A DNA stretch of 64,000 bases, taken from NCBI RefSeq assembly GCF_905175375.1, contig NZ_CAJIMS010000001.1, positions 1,240,001 to 1,304,000 of the forward strand, read 5' to 3'. Of this stretch, positions 16,293-25,475 are shown piece after piece (position 1 is the first letter of the stretch; each line of letters opens with the position of its first letter). The notes beneath the pieces were generated by a model. The model was not told the origin of the DNA, searched no databases, and was given only the letters and a program-made list of their open reading frames with translations. A program made the translations under genes and the position numbers. The stretch is from Chryseobacterium aquaeductus. Lineage in GTDB: Bacteria; Bacteroidota; Bacteroidia; Flavobacteriales; Weeksellaceae.

Positions 16293-19157
16293 TTAAAATC
16301 TAAATTGTAAATTAATGAAGTATGATCTTCCCTGGGTGTACCAAAATCTAGGTCCGAAGAGTGAAAATTCTCTGTCTCTGTCTTCCACAAGATCCGGAAA
16401 CTTGGCATTTCTTGATTGTTCAAAACCACCTGTGATGTATCTCGTATTATCAAATACATTATTTACTGATGCAGAGATCAACACATAATATTTACCCATT
16501 ATCCAGGATTTGCCTGCATTTACATTAAAGAAAAATGCTGAAGGCAATTTACTCGGTTCCAAAACTCTCCTCAACTCAGACTCCGTAAGACCGTAATACG
16601 GAGTAGATGAAATATTGTTTTGAACCATTGATTCTGTTCTTAAAAGTGCTGACGGATCAAGAAAATTATCATCCAGATAATTCCAGTTTGCACCCAGCCA
16701 CCAATATTTAGGTGAATTGTATCTCGCACCTAGAGAATATGCTTGCTGAGGAGTTCCTCCTTGTCTATAATTTTTGATATATGATTTTCCAAAACTTGTG
16801 TACGAAAGACTATTAATAAAGGTTCCGGAAGCATCAGAAGCAAAGTAGGTTTCAGGATCATTTTGGTAGGTAAGCTGTCCGAAGCTTGCTAATCCCTGTA
16901 AAGATAAAGTAGGAAAAATTTTAACATCAACACCCAATTCTGCACCCATATTTCTTCTCTTAACATCAGTCATTATCTCAGTTACAAATGCACTCTGCAC
17001 AATCGTTTGATTGCCCTGATCATCTGAACTGTTTATTTGAATTCCGTCTGCGAAAAATCTTTTTAAAACAGTTTCGTGAGAGGAATTTACCATATAACCT
17101 GTAAATCTTAATTTTAAAAATGGAGAAGAAATCACATAACTAAGGTCGTTGGCATTAACGATCATGTTTTGCAGATTAGGAGCTAAAGCTCCATTCACTC
17201 TTGGGTTGATAAAAATATCTTCTAAAAAAGGAGTCTGCGAATAATAAGCACCGTTATAAACCAAGAAATTTCTTCCGTTTAATTTATAAATCGCCTGACC
17301 TTTAACACCGTAATTCCAGAAGTTATAATTTTTGACTTTTCCGAAAGAATCTTTGTATAAATAATGATTAAATAGCCCTTCCCTACTCGAAGATGAATAT
17401 CCCGCCATTGCAGAAATGAAAATATCAAATTTCCCTGTAGACAATTTAATCCCGGGATTTATTTTAAATTCCTGTCTTCTGAAAATGTAGTCGTAAGCCA
17501 TTTTATCACCTACTTTTTTCGTCACATTTTCTTCGCCTTCATTAAATAAACCCGATTTTCCAGGCTGATTTGTTGCTGCGAACGGATCGCGGTTTAAAAC
17601 AAAATCTGCACCCAACAAATCACTAACTTCTCTGTATTGCTCAGAGTGATAATTCTGATAAGAAAAGTTTAATAAAAACTTCGTTCTGTCATTTAAATGA
17701 TGAACAAAATGTGTTGCCGCATTGAAAATTTTATCATTACTCACATCGTTCACAAGATAATACAAAGCTCTTTTACCGGTCTGTCCGTAATAGGATCCGG
17801 AAGGCTGCTGCAAATTTCTTTTGTAAAGATAATCCCAATTGAGTTGGGTTGTATTAGGATCACCATTTGACCAAGCTGCCAATGAGGTTTGATAAGCATC
17901 TTGAGCAGTAGTTGTAATACCGTTTGGACCCAGCACGGAAGCATTTGGGTCTAAAGAATCATAATAACTCGGTAAGTTTCTATAATATGTTGGCGACGGA
18001 TTCTGCACATTTTGCCAATCTAAGCGCGAACCTTTATCTTTTCCAAACTGATAAGAAAGAGATGACCAAAGACTGGATTTGGGAGTAATTTTCCAGAAAT
18101 CCTGAATTTGAAAAATTGGCTGGAAACCTTTTCGCACTCTTTCACTTCTCTGTTTCCCATCCTGAAAACCCCAATATGAGTTGTAATGCACTCCTCTGTA
18201 ATCATAAACTTCCTGCGTACTCGGGCTTGAAGTAGACCTCCTGTAAGGAGCGACAATAAAGTTGAATGTCATATTGTGTCTCTCTGTAAACTTCTTTTCG
18301 ATCCCTAAATAAGCACCATAAGCATCATAGAAAGTACCTTCCTGAATCCCTTCCTGTGCCCAACGTTTCGCACCCATAATTGTAAATGCCCAACCTTTGC
18401 TGTTCATCCCGGAACTGTACCTTAAAGAGGTTCTGTTTCTGTAATTTCTATTGGTGAGAGATTGCGTAAACTGGAATCCTTTTCTATATTCACTCGCTTT
18501 GGTGTTTTTATAAATGACAGAACTATTGCCACCAAAAGCATATTCCGAAGGAGCGTGATTTTGTGAAATTTCAGGGAATCTTGTAATCTCATTCAGACCA
18601 CCCCAATTTCCAAAATCTACAGTTCCGTTATCAGCTTTTGTCATAGATACACCATTCAGCATAGTCTCTCCCATTCTTCCATCAATTCCTCTCGGGCGAT
18701 ACCAATAAAAACCTAAATCGAATGCAGCAATTCTACTAAAAACATCTAATGAAGACTGTAGCAAACCAACGGTAGATGCCTGTGTGCTATTGTCGTCATC
18801 GTCATCACTATCAATTATTGCCAAACCTTGATCTGCAATTGTGAGACTAGAATTTAAAGTTAAGACTCCCAAATCTTTTCTTTTTTCATCATTGGTGATA
18901 TCAAACTCCATTACTTTTGTATCGTAATTGGGTTTTGTAATGACCAACTGGTAGTGGCCGGGCATTAAATCTACAAGCTGGAAGTAACCAATCTTGTCTG
19001 CCGTCACATCGTTTTCAGTCCCTTTTACTTCAACCTCAGCCTTTTCTACTGGCTTCCCCTGATCATCCTTCAAATATGCAAAAACTGTTGTCTGTGCAAA
19101 ATAAAAAGAAGCAGGAAGTAAAGTAAACAATGAGACTAATGATAATTTTTTAATCAT
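16293..19157 (-). CDS. TonB-dependent receptor with carboxypeptidase-like domain
   Basis: This 954-residue outer-membrane receptor starts at the ATG complementary to 19155-19157, followed by a signal peptide ending SFYFAQ. An upstream in-frame extension of 41 residues is discarded. Residues about 23-95 form a carboxypeptidase-regulatory-like domain (KPVEKAEVEVKG, IGYFQLVDLMPGHYQL). An acidic linker DSDDDDDNS comes next, then the plug (RPRGIDGRMGETMLNGVSM) and a barrel ending YFINLQFRF. It pairs with the DUF5689 lipoprotein downstream and faces a secreted nuclease gene divergently. Import of nucleic acid breakdown products or phosphate-containing ligands is a reasonable guess only. Confidence 0.92.
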   Translation of the reverse strand: MIKKLSLVSLFTLLPASFYFAQTTVFAYLKDDQGKPVEKAEVEVKGTENDVTADKIGYFQLVDLMPGHYQLVITKPNYDTKVMEFDITNDEKRKDLGVLTLNSSLTIADQGLAIIDSDDDDDNSTQASTVGLLQSSLDVFSRIAAFDLGFYWYRPRGIDGRMGETMLNGVSMTKADNGTVDFGNWGGLNEITRFPEISQNHAPSEYAFGGNSSVIYKNTKASEYRKGFQFTQSLTNRNYRNRTSLRYSSGMNSKGWAFTIMGAKRWAQEGIQEGTFYDAYGAYLGIEKKFTERHNMTFNFIVAPYRRSTSSPSTQEVYDYRGVHYNSYWGFQDGKQRSERVRKGFQPIFQIQDFWKITPKSSLWSSLSYQFGKDKGSRLDWQNVQNPSPTYYRNLPSYYDSLDPNASVLGPNGITTTAQDAYQTSLAAWSNGDPNTTQLNWDYLYKRNLQQPSGSYYGQTGKRALYYLVNDVSNDKIFNAATHFVHHLNDRTKFLLNFSYQNYHSEQYREVSDLLGADFVLNRDPFAATNQPGKSGLFNEGEENVTKKVGDKMAYDYIFRRQEFKINPGIKLSTGKFDIFISAMAGYSSSSREGLFNHYLYKDSFGKVKNYNFWNYGVKGQAIYKLNGRNFLVYNGAYYSQTPFLEDIFINPRVNGALAPNLQNMIVNANDLSYVISSPFLKLRFTGYMVNSSHETVLKRFFADGIQINSSDDQGNQTIVQSAFVTEIMTDVKRRNMGAELGVDVKIFPTLSLQGLASFGQLTYQNDPETYFASDASGTFINSLSYTSFGKSYIKNYRQGGTPQQAYSLGARYNSPKYWWLGANWNYLDDNFLDPSALLRTESMVQNNISSTPYYGLTESELRRVLEPSKLPSAFFFNVNAGKSWIMGKYYVLISASVNNVFDNTRYITGGFEQSRNAKFPDLVEDRDREFSLFGPRFWYTQGRSYFINLQFRF

Positions 19158-19195
19158 TCGTTTATATACTTTGTGTTTATGTTTTGAATGCTCGT

Positions 19196-19220
19196 CTTCA
19201 AAATGTTGAAAACTTTGAAG
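19196..19220 (-). promoter_or_regulatory. Hairpin in the leader of the TonB receptor mRNA
   Basis: CTTCAAA / TTTGAAG arms enclose 11 bases, between the predicted start of transcription and the start codon at 19157. It could affect translation or mRNA stability. Confidence 0.4.
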
Positions 19221-19223
19221 AGG

Positions 19224-19231
19224 CAAATGTA
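19224..19231 (-). promoter_or_regulatory. -7 box for the TonB receptor-DUF5689 operon
   Basis: The minus strand reads TACATTTG, an exact TAnnTTTG, giving a leader of about 60 bases. Confidence 0.55.
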
Positions 19232-19323
19232 CTAAAAAATCATATTTAATAATTTTTTTAATGCGAATTATTATTAACACTTCAAAATTTCGTTATTTTT
19301 GTATGAAATAAATATTTTATTCT

Positions 19324-19341
19324 CGATAAATCTATATCGAT
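19324..19341. promoter_or_regulatory. Inverted repeat in the divergent promoter region
   Basis: TCGATA and TATCGA separated by six bases lie between the two divergent promoters, upstream of the nuclease -7 box. It is a possible operator for a shared regulator. The evidence is weak. Confidence 0.3.
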
Positions 19342-19366
19342 TTAAAAACTATGGATTAAAATATAG

Positions 19367-19374
19367 TAAATTTG
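19367..19374 (+). promoter_or_regulatory. -7 box for the secreted nuclease gene
   Basis: TAAATTTG, 23 bases before the ATG at 19398. Confidence 0.6.
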
Positions 19375-19397
19375 CAGATTAGTAACTGTAACATAAA

Positions 19398-20588
19398 ATG
19401 ATGAAAAAGTTTTTATCTATGGTAGCCGTCATTTTGTCGGTGCTGGCATTTAGCCAGCAAGGAAAAGTAAAAAGAGTGGCAACTATAGGATTTCTAAATG
19501 TTGAAAACCTTTGGGACACCATTCGGTCTGCCGATTATATCGATGGCACAAAAGACAAAACCAATCCGGCTTTCCACAGAAGTATTCCTTTAGATTCAAT
19601 AAATTTTTTGGAAGCTGAGAAATACAGCGGACAATGGAGTGATGGTTTATTGGAAGGTAAGAAAGTGATAAGATACCAAAGCGGATCTGAAGAATTCACT
19701 CCAGCAAGCGGAAAAAACTATAATACTAAGATTTACAAGAAAAAACTTGAAAATGCAGCAAAAGTGATTGCGGAATTAGGTTCTCAATACACAAAAACCG
19801 CTCCTGTTGTCGTGGGACTTATTGAAGTAGAAAACAGACAGGTAATACAAGATCTTATAAAGCAACCTTCTTTATCTAAATACAACTATGGAATCGTGCA
19901 TTATAATTCTTATGATTCCCGAGGAATTGATGTGGCATTAATTTATCAAAAAAGAAGATTTACGCTAACCAACTCTCTAAAAAAAGAACTAAAAATGTAT
20001 AGTTCGACTGGAAAAAGAGAATATACACGAGATATTTTGGTCGTTACAGGACTTTTAGACAACGAAAAAGTAGCGTTTTTTATGAATCACTGGCCATCCA
20101 GAAGAGGTGGTGAGGCAATCTCTTTACCAAAAAGGAATGCTGCTGCTGCATTGTTAAAGCAACAAATGGACAGTATCCGAACGGAAGATCCTGAGACCAA
20201 ACTCTTTGCAATGGGAGATTTTAATGATGATCCTGTAAGTGAAAGTTTGAAAAATCATCTTAAAGCTGTCGGTAGCGAAAAAGATCTAAATGAAGAAAAA
20301 CCTTATTTAAATTTAATGTACCCTTTGTATAAAAAAGGAGTTGCGTCATTAGCTTATCAGGATGCACCTAATTTATTTGATCAGATTATTGTATCTAAAA
20401 ATTTAGTTTTAGATAAAAACCCCAAAGAATATTCTATCTACAAGGCTGAAATTTACGCTCCGGCATATTTGGTAAATAAAGAAGGAAATTACAAAGGCTA
20501 CCCTTTCCGATCCTGGAACGGCGATCAATTTACAGGTGGTTACAGCGACCATTTTCCGGCGTTTGTAATTGTACAGAAAGAACCTTAA
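19398..20588 (+). CDS. Secreted endonuclease/exonuclease/phosphatase family protein
   Basis: The 396-residue protein has a signal peptide (about 1-20, ending LAFSQQG). It then shows the complete metal-dependent EEP catalytic set: Asn in FLNVENLW, Glu in IEVEN, the SRGIDVALIY block, NHWPSR, GDFNDDP and the C-terminal SDHFP. The family includes extracellular DNases, phosphodiesterases and sphingomyelinases. It is encoded divergently from a TonB receptor and DUF5689 lipoprotein, with a common 240-base control region. That suggests the enzyme releases small products outside the cell which the receptor then takes up. DNA or RNA as substrate is inferred. The second Met (19401) is an equally possible start. 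Confidence 0.9.
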   Translation: MMKKFLSMVAVILSVLAFSQQGKVKRVATIGFLNVENLWDTIRSADYIDGTKDKTNPAFHRSIPLDSINFLEAEKYSGQWSDGLLEGKKVIRYQSGSEEFTPASGKNYNTKIYKKKLENAAKVIAELGSQYTKTAPVVVGLIEVENRQVIQDLIKQPSLSKYNYGIVHYNSYDSRGIDVALIYQKRRFTLTNSLKKELKMYSSTGKREYTRDILVVTGLLDNEKVAFFMNHWPSRRGGEAISLPKRNAAAALLKQQMDSIRTEDPETKLFAMGDFNDDPVSESLKNHLKAVGSEKDLNEEKPYLNLMYPLYKKGVASLAYQDAPNLFDQIIVSKNLVLDKNPKEYSIYKAEIYAPAYLVNKEGNYKGYPFRSWNGDQFTGGYSDHFPAFVIVQKEP

Positions 20589-20592
20589 AACT

Positions 20593-20620
20593 AAAGCACT
20601 CTCTATAGAGTGCTTTTTTT
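20593..20620 (+). terminator. Terminator after the nuclease gene
   Basis: Perfect stem AAAGCACTCT / AGAGTGCTTT with loop CTAT and a T run. Confidence 0.9.
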
Positions 20621-20621
20621 G

Positions 20622-20629
20622 TAACTTTA
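20622..20629 (+). promoter_or_regulatory. -7-like box for the DUF6146 gene
   Basis: TAACTTTA differs from TAnnTTTG in the last base. It lies directly after the terminator and 5 bases before the ATG at 20635. Confidence 0.4.
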
Positions 20630-20634
20630 TCATT

Positions 20635-21054
20635 ATGAGAAATTTAATTTTAGTAGTATTCATACTTTTCATTCCTTTTGGCTCATTTGCACAAGACAAT
20701 CCTAAAAATGATAAAGAAGAGCCGGCGATGAAGCCCGAGAAAAATGATGAAGGCGAATGGGAACTTACGGTCATCGACACGCAGTTTGATTATTTTCTGA
20801 ATGCCATAGCAAGACCAGTGAGTCAATATTCTGAAAGCTCTTTAAAGAACAGAAATAGAATTTTAGTCACAGAATGGAATTCTTATTATATGTCGGGCAG
20901 ATACAGAAACGTTATAGAATCTATGATAGATTATGATCCAAGAGAGGATTACGGGATTAAGTTTGAATATAAACTGTATCAGGTTTTCGCCTATGTAAGT
21001 TGGAAATATAAACTTAGAATGAATGGACTTGGCGCGGCAGATAGTTTTAGATAA
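20635..21054 (+). CDS. DUF6146 family secreted protein
   Basis: This 139-residue protein has a signal peptide of about 19 residues (FIPFGSFAQ), an acidic, lysine-rich linker and a conserved C-terminal domain. The domain shows WELTVIDTQFDYFL, NRILVTEWNSYY and IDYDPREDYGIKFEYKLYQVF, which match the DUF6146 pattern found throughout Bacteroidetes. No enzymatic residues are recognisable and the function is unknown. An upstream in-frame start at 20569 overlaps the previous gene and its terminator and is rejected. Confidence 0.85.
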   Translation: MRNLILVVFILFIPFGSFAQDNPKNDKEEPAMKPEKNDEGEWELTVIDTQFDYFLNAIARPVSQYSESSLKNRNRILVTEWNSYYMSGRYRNVIESMIDYDPREDYGIKFEYKLYQVFAYVSWKYKLRMNGLGAADSFR

Positions 21055-21057
21055 AAA

Positions 21058-21092
21058 CAAAAAAGGTTCAGAAAATTCTGAACCTTTTTTTA
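21058..21092. terminator. Bidirectional terminator between the DUF6146 and sod genes
   Basis: AAAGGTTCAGA / TCTGAACCTTT with loop AAAT, an A run on the left and a T run on the right. It can serve both convergent genes. Confidence 0.9.
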
Positions 21093-21108
21093 TAATATTT
21101 AAAGTTGA

Positions 21109-21705
21109 TTATTTATTAAACAACTCTTCAACTTTATCCCAGTTTACCACATCAAAAAATGCAGTTACATAATCTGGTCTTCTGTTTTGGTAATTTAGAT
21201 AATAAGCGTGCTCCCAAACATCAAGTCCTAAAACTGGTGTGCCTTTTGTATCAGCTATCGGCATTAGTGGATTATCCTGATTTGGGGTAGAAGTTACAGA
21301 TACAGATCCGTCTTCGTTTTTTACTAGCCAAGCCCATCCAGAACCGAATCTTGTTTTAGCGGCGTCAGAAAAATCATTTTTGAATTTATCAAAACCTCCA
21401 TAGTTTTCAATGGCAGCTTTCACACTTCCTACAGGCTCTTTGCTTCCTCCTGGAGTTAAAATTTCCCAGAATAAAGAATGGTTGAAGTGACCACCACCGT
21501 TATTTCTAACAGCAGGTTTTTCAACACCATTTCTGCAAATATCTTCAATAGATAATTCTGAAAGATCTGTACCCTCAATTGCTTTATTTAAATTGTCAAT
21601 ATATGCTTGATGGTGCTTTGAATGGTGAATCTCCATAGTTTTTGCATCAATTGTTGGCTCTAAAGCGTCGTAAGCGTATCCTAATTTTGGTAATTCAAAT
21701 GACAT
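21109..21705 (-). CDS. sodA: Superoxide dismutase, Mn-type
   Basis: The enzyme converts superoxide to oxygen and hydrogen peroxide. The 198-residue protein has the four metal ligands: His27 in IHHSKHH, His76 in [10 protein letters not shown] (the family ligand segment), Asp162 and His166 in DVWEHAYY. The second-sphere glutamine Gln143 in NQDNPL is characteristic of manganese enzymes. Iron enzymes usually carry a glutamine near the second histidine instead. No signal peptide is present, so it is cytoplasmic. A cambialistic enzyme remains possible. The upstream region has a directly repeated AGCCAATAT word. Confidence 0.92.
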   Translation of the reverse strand: MSFELPKLGYAYDALEPTIDAKTMEIHHSKHHQAYIDNLNKAIEGTDLSELSIEDICRNGVEKPAVRNNGGGHFNHSLFWEILTPGGSKEPVGSVKAAIENYGGFDKFKNDFSDAAKTRFGSGWAWLVKNEDGSVSVTSTPNQDNPLMPIADTKGTPVLGLDVWEHAYYLNYQNRRPDYVTAFFDVVNWDKVEELFNK

Positions 21706-21736
21706 AAGTTTATTTTTAATGTTAATATGTAAATTT

Positions 21737-21758
21737 AGCCAATATTTAAGCCAATATC
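21737..21758 (-). repeat. Direct repeat upstream of sod
   Basis: AGCCAATAT occurs at 21737-21745 and 21750-21758, 13 bases apart, in front of a TAAATTTA -7-like box. It may be a regulator site. Confidence 0.3.
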
Positions 21759-21831
21759 AACAATTGGAGATTATTTTAATAAATCTTTAACATTGCTACT
21801 TTTAATGTGAGATTTTTGGCAGCATTAAAAT

Positions 21832-21863
21832 AAAAAAGCACAGACCTCAATCTGTGCTTCTTC
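21832..21863 (-). terminator. Terminator after rho
   Basis: AAGCACAGA / TCTGTGCTT with a T run on the minus strand, just past the rho stop codon. Confidence 0.85.
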
Positions 21864-21882
21864 TAAACGATATTAATGTGAA

Positions 21883-23763
21883 TTATCTATTCATAGACAT
21901 TAAAAATTCTTCATTGTTCAAAGTTCCTCTGATGTTTTTATTCACAAATTCCATTGCTTCAATAGGATTCATTTCTGCAAGATATTTTCTGAAAATCCAC
22001 ATTCGCTGAGAAGTTACCTCATCAAGTAACAAATCGTCTCTTCTTGTGCTTGAAGAAACCAGATCAATAGCAGGATAAATTCTCCTGTTGGCAATTTTTC
22101 TGTCTAACTGAAGCTCCATGTTTCCGGTACCTTTGAATTCTTCAAAAATCACTTCATCCATTTTAGATCCAGTATCAATCAATGCCGTTGCAATAATTGT
22201 CAAAGATCCTCCGTTTTCAATTTTTCTTGCCGCACCAAAGAATCTTTTTGGTTTATGCAAAGCGTTCGCATCAACACCACCGGAAAGAACCTTTCCAGAT
22301 GCCGGAGTTACGGTATTATAAGCTCTTGCTAATCTTGTAATTGAATCTAATAAAATAACCACATCGTGACCGCATTCCACCATTCTCTGAGCTTTCGCAA
22401 GAACGAGGTTCGCTACTTTTACATGTTTGTCTGCAGCTTCATCAAATGTAGAGGCAATAACTTCTGCATTTACACTTCTTTCCATATCGGTAACTTCTTC
22501 AGGACGTTCGTCGATCAAAAGAACCATCATATAAACTTCAGGGTGATTCGCTGCGATAGAGTTGGCAATATCTTTCAGCAACATTGTTTTACCTGTTTTC
22601 GGCTGGGCAACAATCATCGCTCTTTGTCCTTTGCCAATCGGAGCAAACAAATCAACGATTCTTGTAGACATTGTAGAATTATCTCCCGAAAGATTAAATT
22701 TCTCCTCAGGGAAAAGCGGAGTTAAATATTCAAAAGCGACACGATCTTTGATAAATGCAAGATCACGCCCATTAACTTCTATTGGTTTTAATAAAGAAAA
22801 GTATTTTTCACCTTCTTTTGGCAAACGTACAATACCTCTTACAGTATCTCCTGTTTTTAAACCAAAATTCCTGATTTGTGCTGTTGAAACATACACATCA
22901 TCCGGTGAAGATATATAACTGAAATCTGATGAACGTAAAAATCCATAGTTATCAGGTAAAATCTCTAAAACTCCTTCAATACTAACCATCCCATCGAAAT
23001 TGAATTCTTTTCTGGATTCAGTTTCTTCCTGTCTGTCAGAATTTCTGTTCTGATTTTGATTAGGATTTTGGTTTTGATTAGGATTTTGATTTGCGTTTTG
23101 GTTAGAATTCGGATTTTGGTTATTATTCTGATTTCTGTTTTGAGAATTCCCACTGTTTTGTTGTGGCTGATTCTGAACTCTTTGATTAGGATTCTGACCT
23201 TGTTGTTGCGGTCTTTTAGGTCTTTCTTCTCTCGCTTGCGCTTGCGCTGGAGTCGATGCTGCTACTTGAGAATCCGTATTTATATGAGCTTCCTCTTTTT
23301 CCTGAGTTTGTTCTTCAGGAGTATTGGTAGGAGCTACTCTTTTTCTTTTCTGTTTTGAAGCATTGTTTGCAGGCCTTTCTTCTACAGACCCTTTTGCAGG
23401 TTCTTTTACGATTGCCTCTGCAATAACTTCTTTTTCTTCTGTCACTTCCTCTGTTTTTGCAGGTTCAGCTTCTTTAGGAGTTTCTGTGGCAACTTTTGGT
23501 TTTGCCGGTTTTTTGGGTGCTGGTTTTTTAGGAGTAGTCTTCACTACTTTTTCAGCTGCGATAGGTTTTTCTTCAGTTTCGGTGTTGCTTTCTGTAGTAT
23601 TGAAGTAATCTTTTGCAACTTTAGGGTTAGAAGCCTGAAAATCAAGAACGGCGAAGATTTTATCATTATCAGTGCTGTTTCTTGCAACCTTAACGCCCAA
23701 ATCTTTTAGGATTTTAGCCAATTCCGTTACGGATTTTGACCTTAACGTTTCTATGTTAAACAT
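21883..23763 (-). CDS. rho: Transcription termination factor Rho with Asn/Gln-rich insert
   Basis: Rho is the hexameric RNA helicase that ends transcription. The 626-residue protein has an N-terminal helical domain (1-50), and a long charged, low-complexity region (55-250) with an Asn-rich tract (191-242) of NQNPN-like units. The RNA-binding cold-shock-like domain (about 256-330, [15 protein letters not shown]) and an ATPase core follow, with Walker A AQPKTGKT (386-393) and the [15 protein letters not shown] motif. It is about 200 residues longer than E. coli Rho. Large inserts are common in Bacteroidetes. The leader has a -7 box at 23843-23850 and a small hairpin that may be involved in autoregulation. 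Confidence 0.95.
   Translation of the reverse strand: MFNIETLRSKSVTELAKILKDLGVKVARNSTDNDKIFAVLDFQASNPKVAKDYFNTTESNTETEEKPIAAEKVVKTTPKKPAPKKPAKPKVATETPKEAEPAKTEEVTEEKEVIAEAIVKEPAKGSVEERPANNASKQKRKRVAPTNTPEEQTQEKEEAHINTDSQVAASTPAQAQAREERPKRPQQQGQNPNQRVQNQPQQNSGNSQNRNQNNNQNPNSNQNANQNPNQNQNPNQNQNRNSDRQEETESRKEFNFDGMVSIEGVLEILPDNYGFLRSSDFSYISSPDDVYVSTAQIRNFGLKTGDTVRGIVRLPKEGEKYFSLLKPIEVNGRDLAFIKDRVAFEYLTPLFPEEKFNLSGDNSTMSTRIVDLFAPIGKGQRAMIVAQPKTGKTMLLKDIANSIAANHPEVYMMVLLIDERPEEVTDMERSVNAEVIASTFDEAADKHVKVANLVLAKAQRMVECGHDVVILLDSITRLARAYNTVTPASGKVLSGGVDANALHKPKRFFGAARKIENGGSLTIIATALIDTGSKMDEVIFEEFKGTGNMELQLDRKIANRRIYPAIDLVSSSTRRDDLLLDEVTSQRMWIFRKYLAEMNPIEAMEFVNKNIRGTLNNEEFLMSMNR
23040..23150 (-). 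repeat. Degenerate minisatellite-like tract inside rho
   Basis: Related units, read on the plus strand as GGATTTTGATT, repeat with small changes and encode Asn-Gln-Asn-Pro runs. Such a tract could expand or shrink by slippage without shifting frame if units are multiples of three. Confidence 0.7.
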
Positions 23764-23842
23764 ATATAAAGTAAAAATGTAATTAGTTGTGAGTAAGAAA
23801 AGTAAGTCCGGTGACTTTTGTTTTCAAGTACATTGTATATTG

Positions 23843-23850
23843 CAAATCTA
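23843..23850 (-). promoter_or_regulatory. -7 box for rho
   Basis: The minus strand reads TAGATTTG, giving a leader of about 75 bases that includes a small AAGTC / GACTT hairpin. Confidence 0.5.
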
Positions 23851-23881
23851 CACTTATTTTTGAATTGTGCAAAATTTATGT

Positions 23882-23889
23882 TATTTTTG
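23882..23889 (+). promoter_or_regulatory. -7 box for the DUF4293 gene
   Basis: TATTTTTG fits TAnnTTTG and lies 19 bases before the ATG at 23909, divergent from the rho promoter. Confidence 0.5.
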
Positions 23890-23908
23890 CTGCTGAATTT
23901 AAAATTCT

Positions 23909-24298
23909 ATGTTACAAAGAATACAAACTATTTGGATTTTGCTATCCGTTTTAGCGGCAGCATTCCTATACATTACAGGACAAGATGTAGAAGTTTTAGG
24001 GGAAACTCCGATGATCAGCATTTCATCAATTGTTTTGGTTTTGGTGGGTGCATTCAGTTTGTTTAGCTTTAAAAACAGAAAAAGACAAATCATGCTGAAT
24101 AACATCAGCATCATTATAAACGCTTTGTTGATTGGTATGTTGGTGTATTGGCTACAAAACTTATCCGGAGGAATAGATTTTCCTGAGAAGGGTATTGAGC
24201 CGGTTTTCCCATCGATTGCGGTAATTTGTTTGTTTATAGCAAATATTTTTATCAAAAGAGATGAGAGGCTCGTAAAATCTGTAGACAGACTTCGATAA
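23909..24298 (+). CDS. DUF4293 family membrane protein
   Basis: The 129-residue protein begins MLQRIQTIWILLSVLAAAF and has four transmembrane helices, around residues 6-24, 35-55, 62-82 and 97-115. This opening and layout are typical of DUF4293, a family I know only from Bacteroidetes. It is often found next to rho, as here, where the two genes are divergent with 145 bases between starts. Its function is unknown. It ends in a terminator at 24325-24354. Confidence 0.88.
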   Translation: MLQRIQTIWILLSVLAAAFLYITGQDVEVLGETPMISISSIVLVLVGAFSLFSFKNRKRQIMLNNISIIINALLIGMLVYWLQNLSGGIDFPEKGIEPVFPSIAVICLFIANIFIKRDERLVKSVDRLR

Positions 24299-24324
24299 CC
24301 TAACAATGATTTTTTTTGAGTAAG

Positions 24325-24354
24325 AACAGCTTCTTTTTGGAGCTGTTTTTTTTG
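24325..24354 (+). terminator. Terminator after the DUF4293 gene
   Basis: AACAGCT / AGCTGTT with a T-rich loop and a T run. Confidence 0.8.
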
Positions 24355-24498
24355 TTTTAAATAGATTCCACCAATCTCAACAAATGTTTTAGTTTTATTT
24401 AAATTTGCTGAAAATCTGCATTCAATGTAATTTATATAAGTTTGATGCAACATTTCATCTAAAACTGCGACAGATTTAAACAAAATAAATATTTAAAA

Positions 24499-25425
24499 AT
24501 GAAAAAACTATCTTACCTTATTCTATCATTCTTCTCAGCAACCGCTTTTGCACAGGAAGTTTCTACGGAAAGAATAAAAACGGTCATATCAACACTCGCT
24601 TCAGATGGAATGAAAGGCAGAGAAATTGGTACTCCTGAAAATGAAAATGCTGCAAAATATATTGCCGATCTTTTTAAAGAAAACAATTTAGAATACTGCA
24701 CCGGAAATTCTTACCTCGTTCCTTTCAACTACAAAGGACAAACGGCGTACAATGTTTGTGGAATAAAAAAGGGAAAATCTGAAAAAACTTTAGGTTTTTC
24801 GGGACACTTTGACCATATTGGAGTGAGCAAAAAAGAAGGTGATGATACCATTTACAATGGTGCAGATGACGATGCAAGCGGAATTACAACACTAGTAGGA
24901 ATTGCAGATTATTTTAAAAATAAAAAACCTGAGTTTTCGATGCTGTTTATGGCGTTCAACGGTGAAGAGAAAGGGATGTTGGGATCTACAGCGATCTCTG
25001 AGGATAAAAATTTAGATAAAATCTATAAAAATCTATCTGCGCTTTTTAATTTTGAAATGGTAGCCACAGAATCTGAATTTGGGAAAAATGCAGTGTTCAT
25101 CACAGGAGACGAATTTTCTGATCTTGATGAATTATTTAACCAAAATGCAGAAAACGGTCTGAAAATTCATCCGGATCCTTATGCATCAGAGCAGCTGTTC
25201 TACAGATCAGATAATGTAAGTTTTGTGAAGAAAAAAATAATTGCACATTCTATTTCTACCGCAGACATGAGTAAAATCAAACATTATCATCAACTGAATG
25301 ACGACATCAATGTTGTTGATTTTGATAATCTTACCCAATTAATCAACAATTTCGGGAAGACTTTGGAAAAATTAAACACAAAAAACTTCAATCCGAAGTA
25401 TAATGATAAAGTAAAATTCAATTAA
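24499..25425 (+). CDS. Secreted M28 family zinc aminopeptidase
   Basis: M28 enzymes are two-zinc exopeptidases. The 308-residue protein has a signal peptide ending at about residue 19 (ATAFAQE), so it acts in the periplasm or outside. Metal-binding motifs are visible: GHFDHIG (His), GADDDASG (bridging Asp), NGEEKGMLGS (catalytic and binding Glu), FEMVA and a late histidine in IAHSISTADMS / KHYHQLND. No extra C-terminal sorting domain is seen, so it does not look like a T9SS cargo. It would release N-terminal amino acids from peptides. The exact preference is not known. Confidence 0.9.
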   Translation: MKKLSYLILSFFSATAFAQEVSTERIKTVISTLASDGMKGREIGTPENENAAKYIADLFKENNLEYCTGNSYLVPFNYKGQTAYNVCGIKKGKSEKTLGFSGHFDHIGVSKKEGDDTIYNGADDDASGITTLVGIADYFKNKKPEFSMLFMAFNGEEKGMLGSTAISEDKNLDKIYKNLSALFNFEMVATESEFGKNAVFITGDEFSDLDELFNQNAENGLKIHPDPYASEQLFYRSDNVSFVKKKIIAHSISTADMSKIKHYHQLNDDINVVDFDNLTQLINNFGKTLEKLNTKNFNPKYNDKVKFN

Positions 25426-25450
25426 AAACGTCTTATCATTATATTTTAAT

Positions 25451-25458
25451 TAATTTTG
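25451..25458 (+). promoter_or_regulatory. -7 box for the ABC exporter gene
   Basis: TAATTTTG, 17 bases before the ATG at 25476. Confidence 0.55.
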
Positions 25459-25475
25459 CTATCCAATTTTATTGA

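Noticed and set aside
23040..23150. Repeat tract as a CRISPR array
   Set aside because: The units are short and degenerate with no unique spacers, and they are in frame within rho.
22118..23608. Several plus-strand open frames opposite rho
   Set aside because: They are shadows of the rho reading frame; rho has clear conserved domains.
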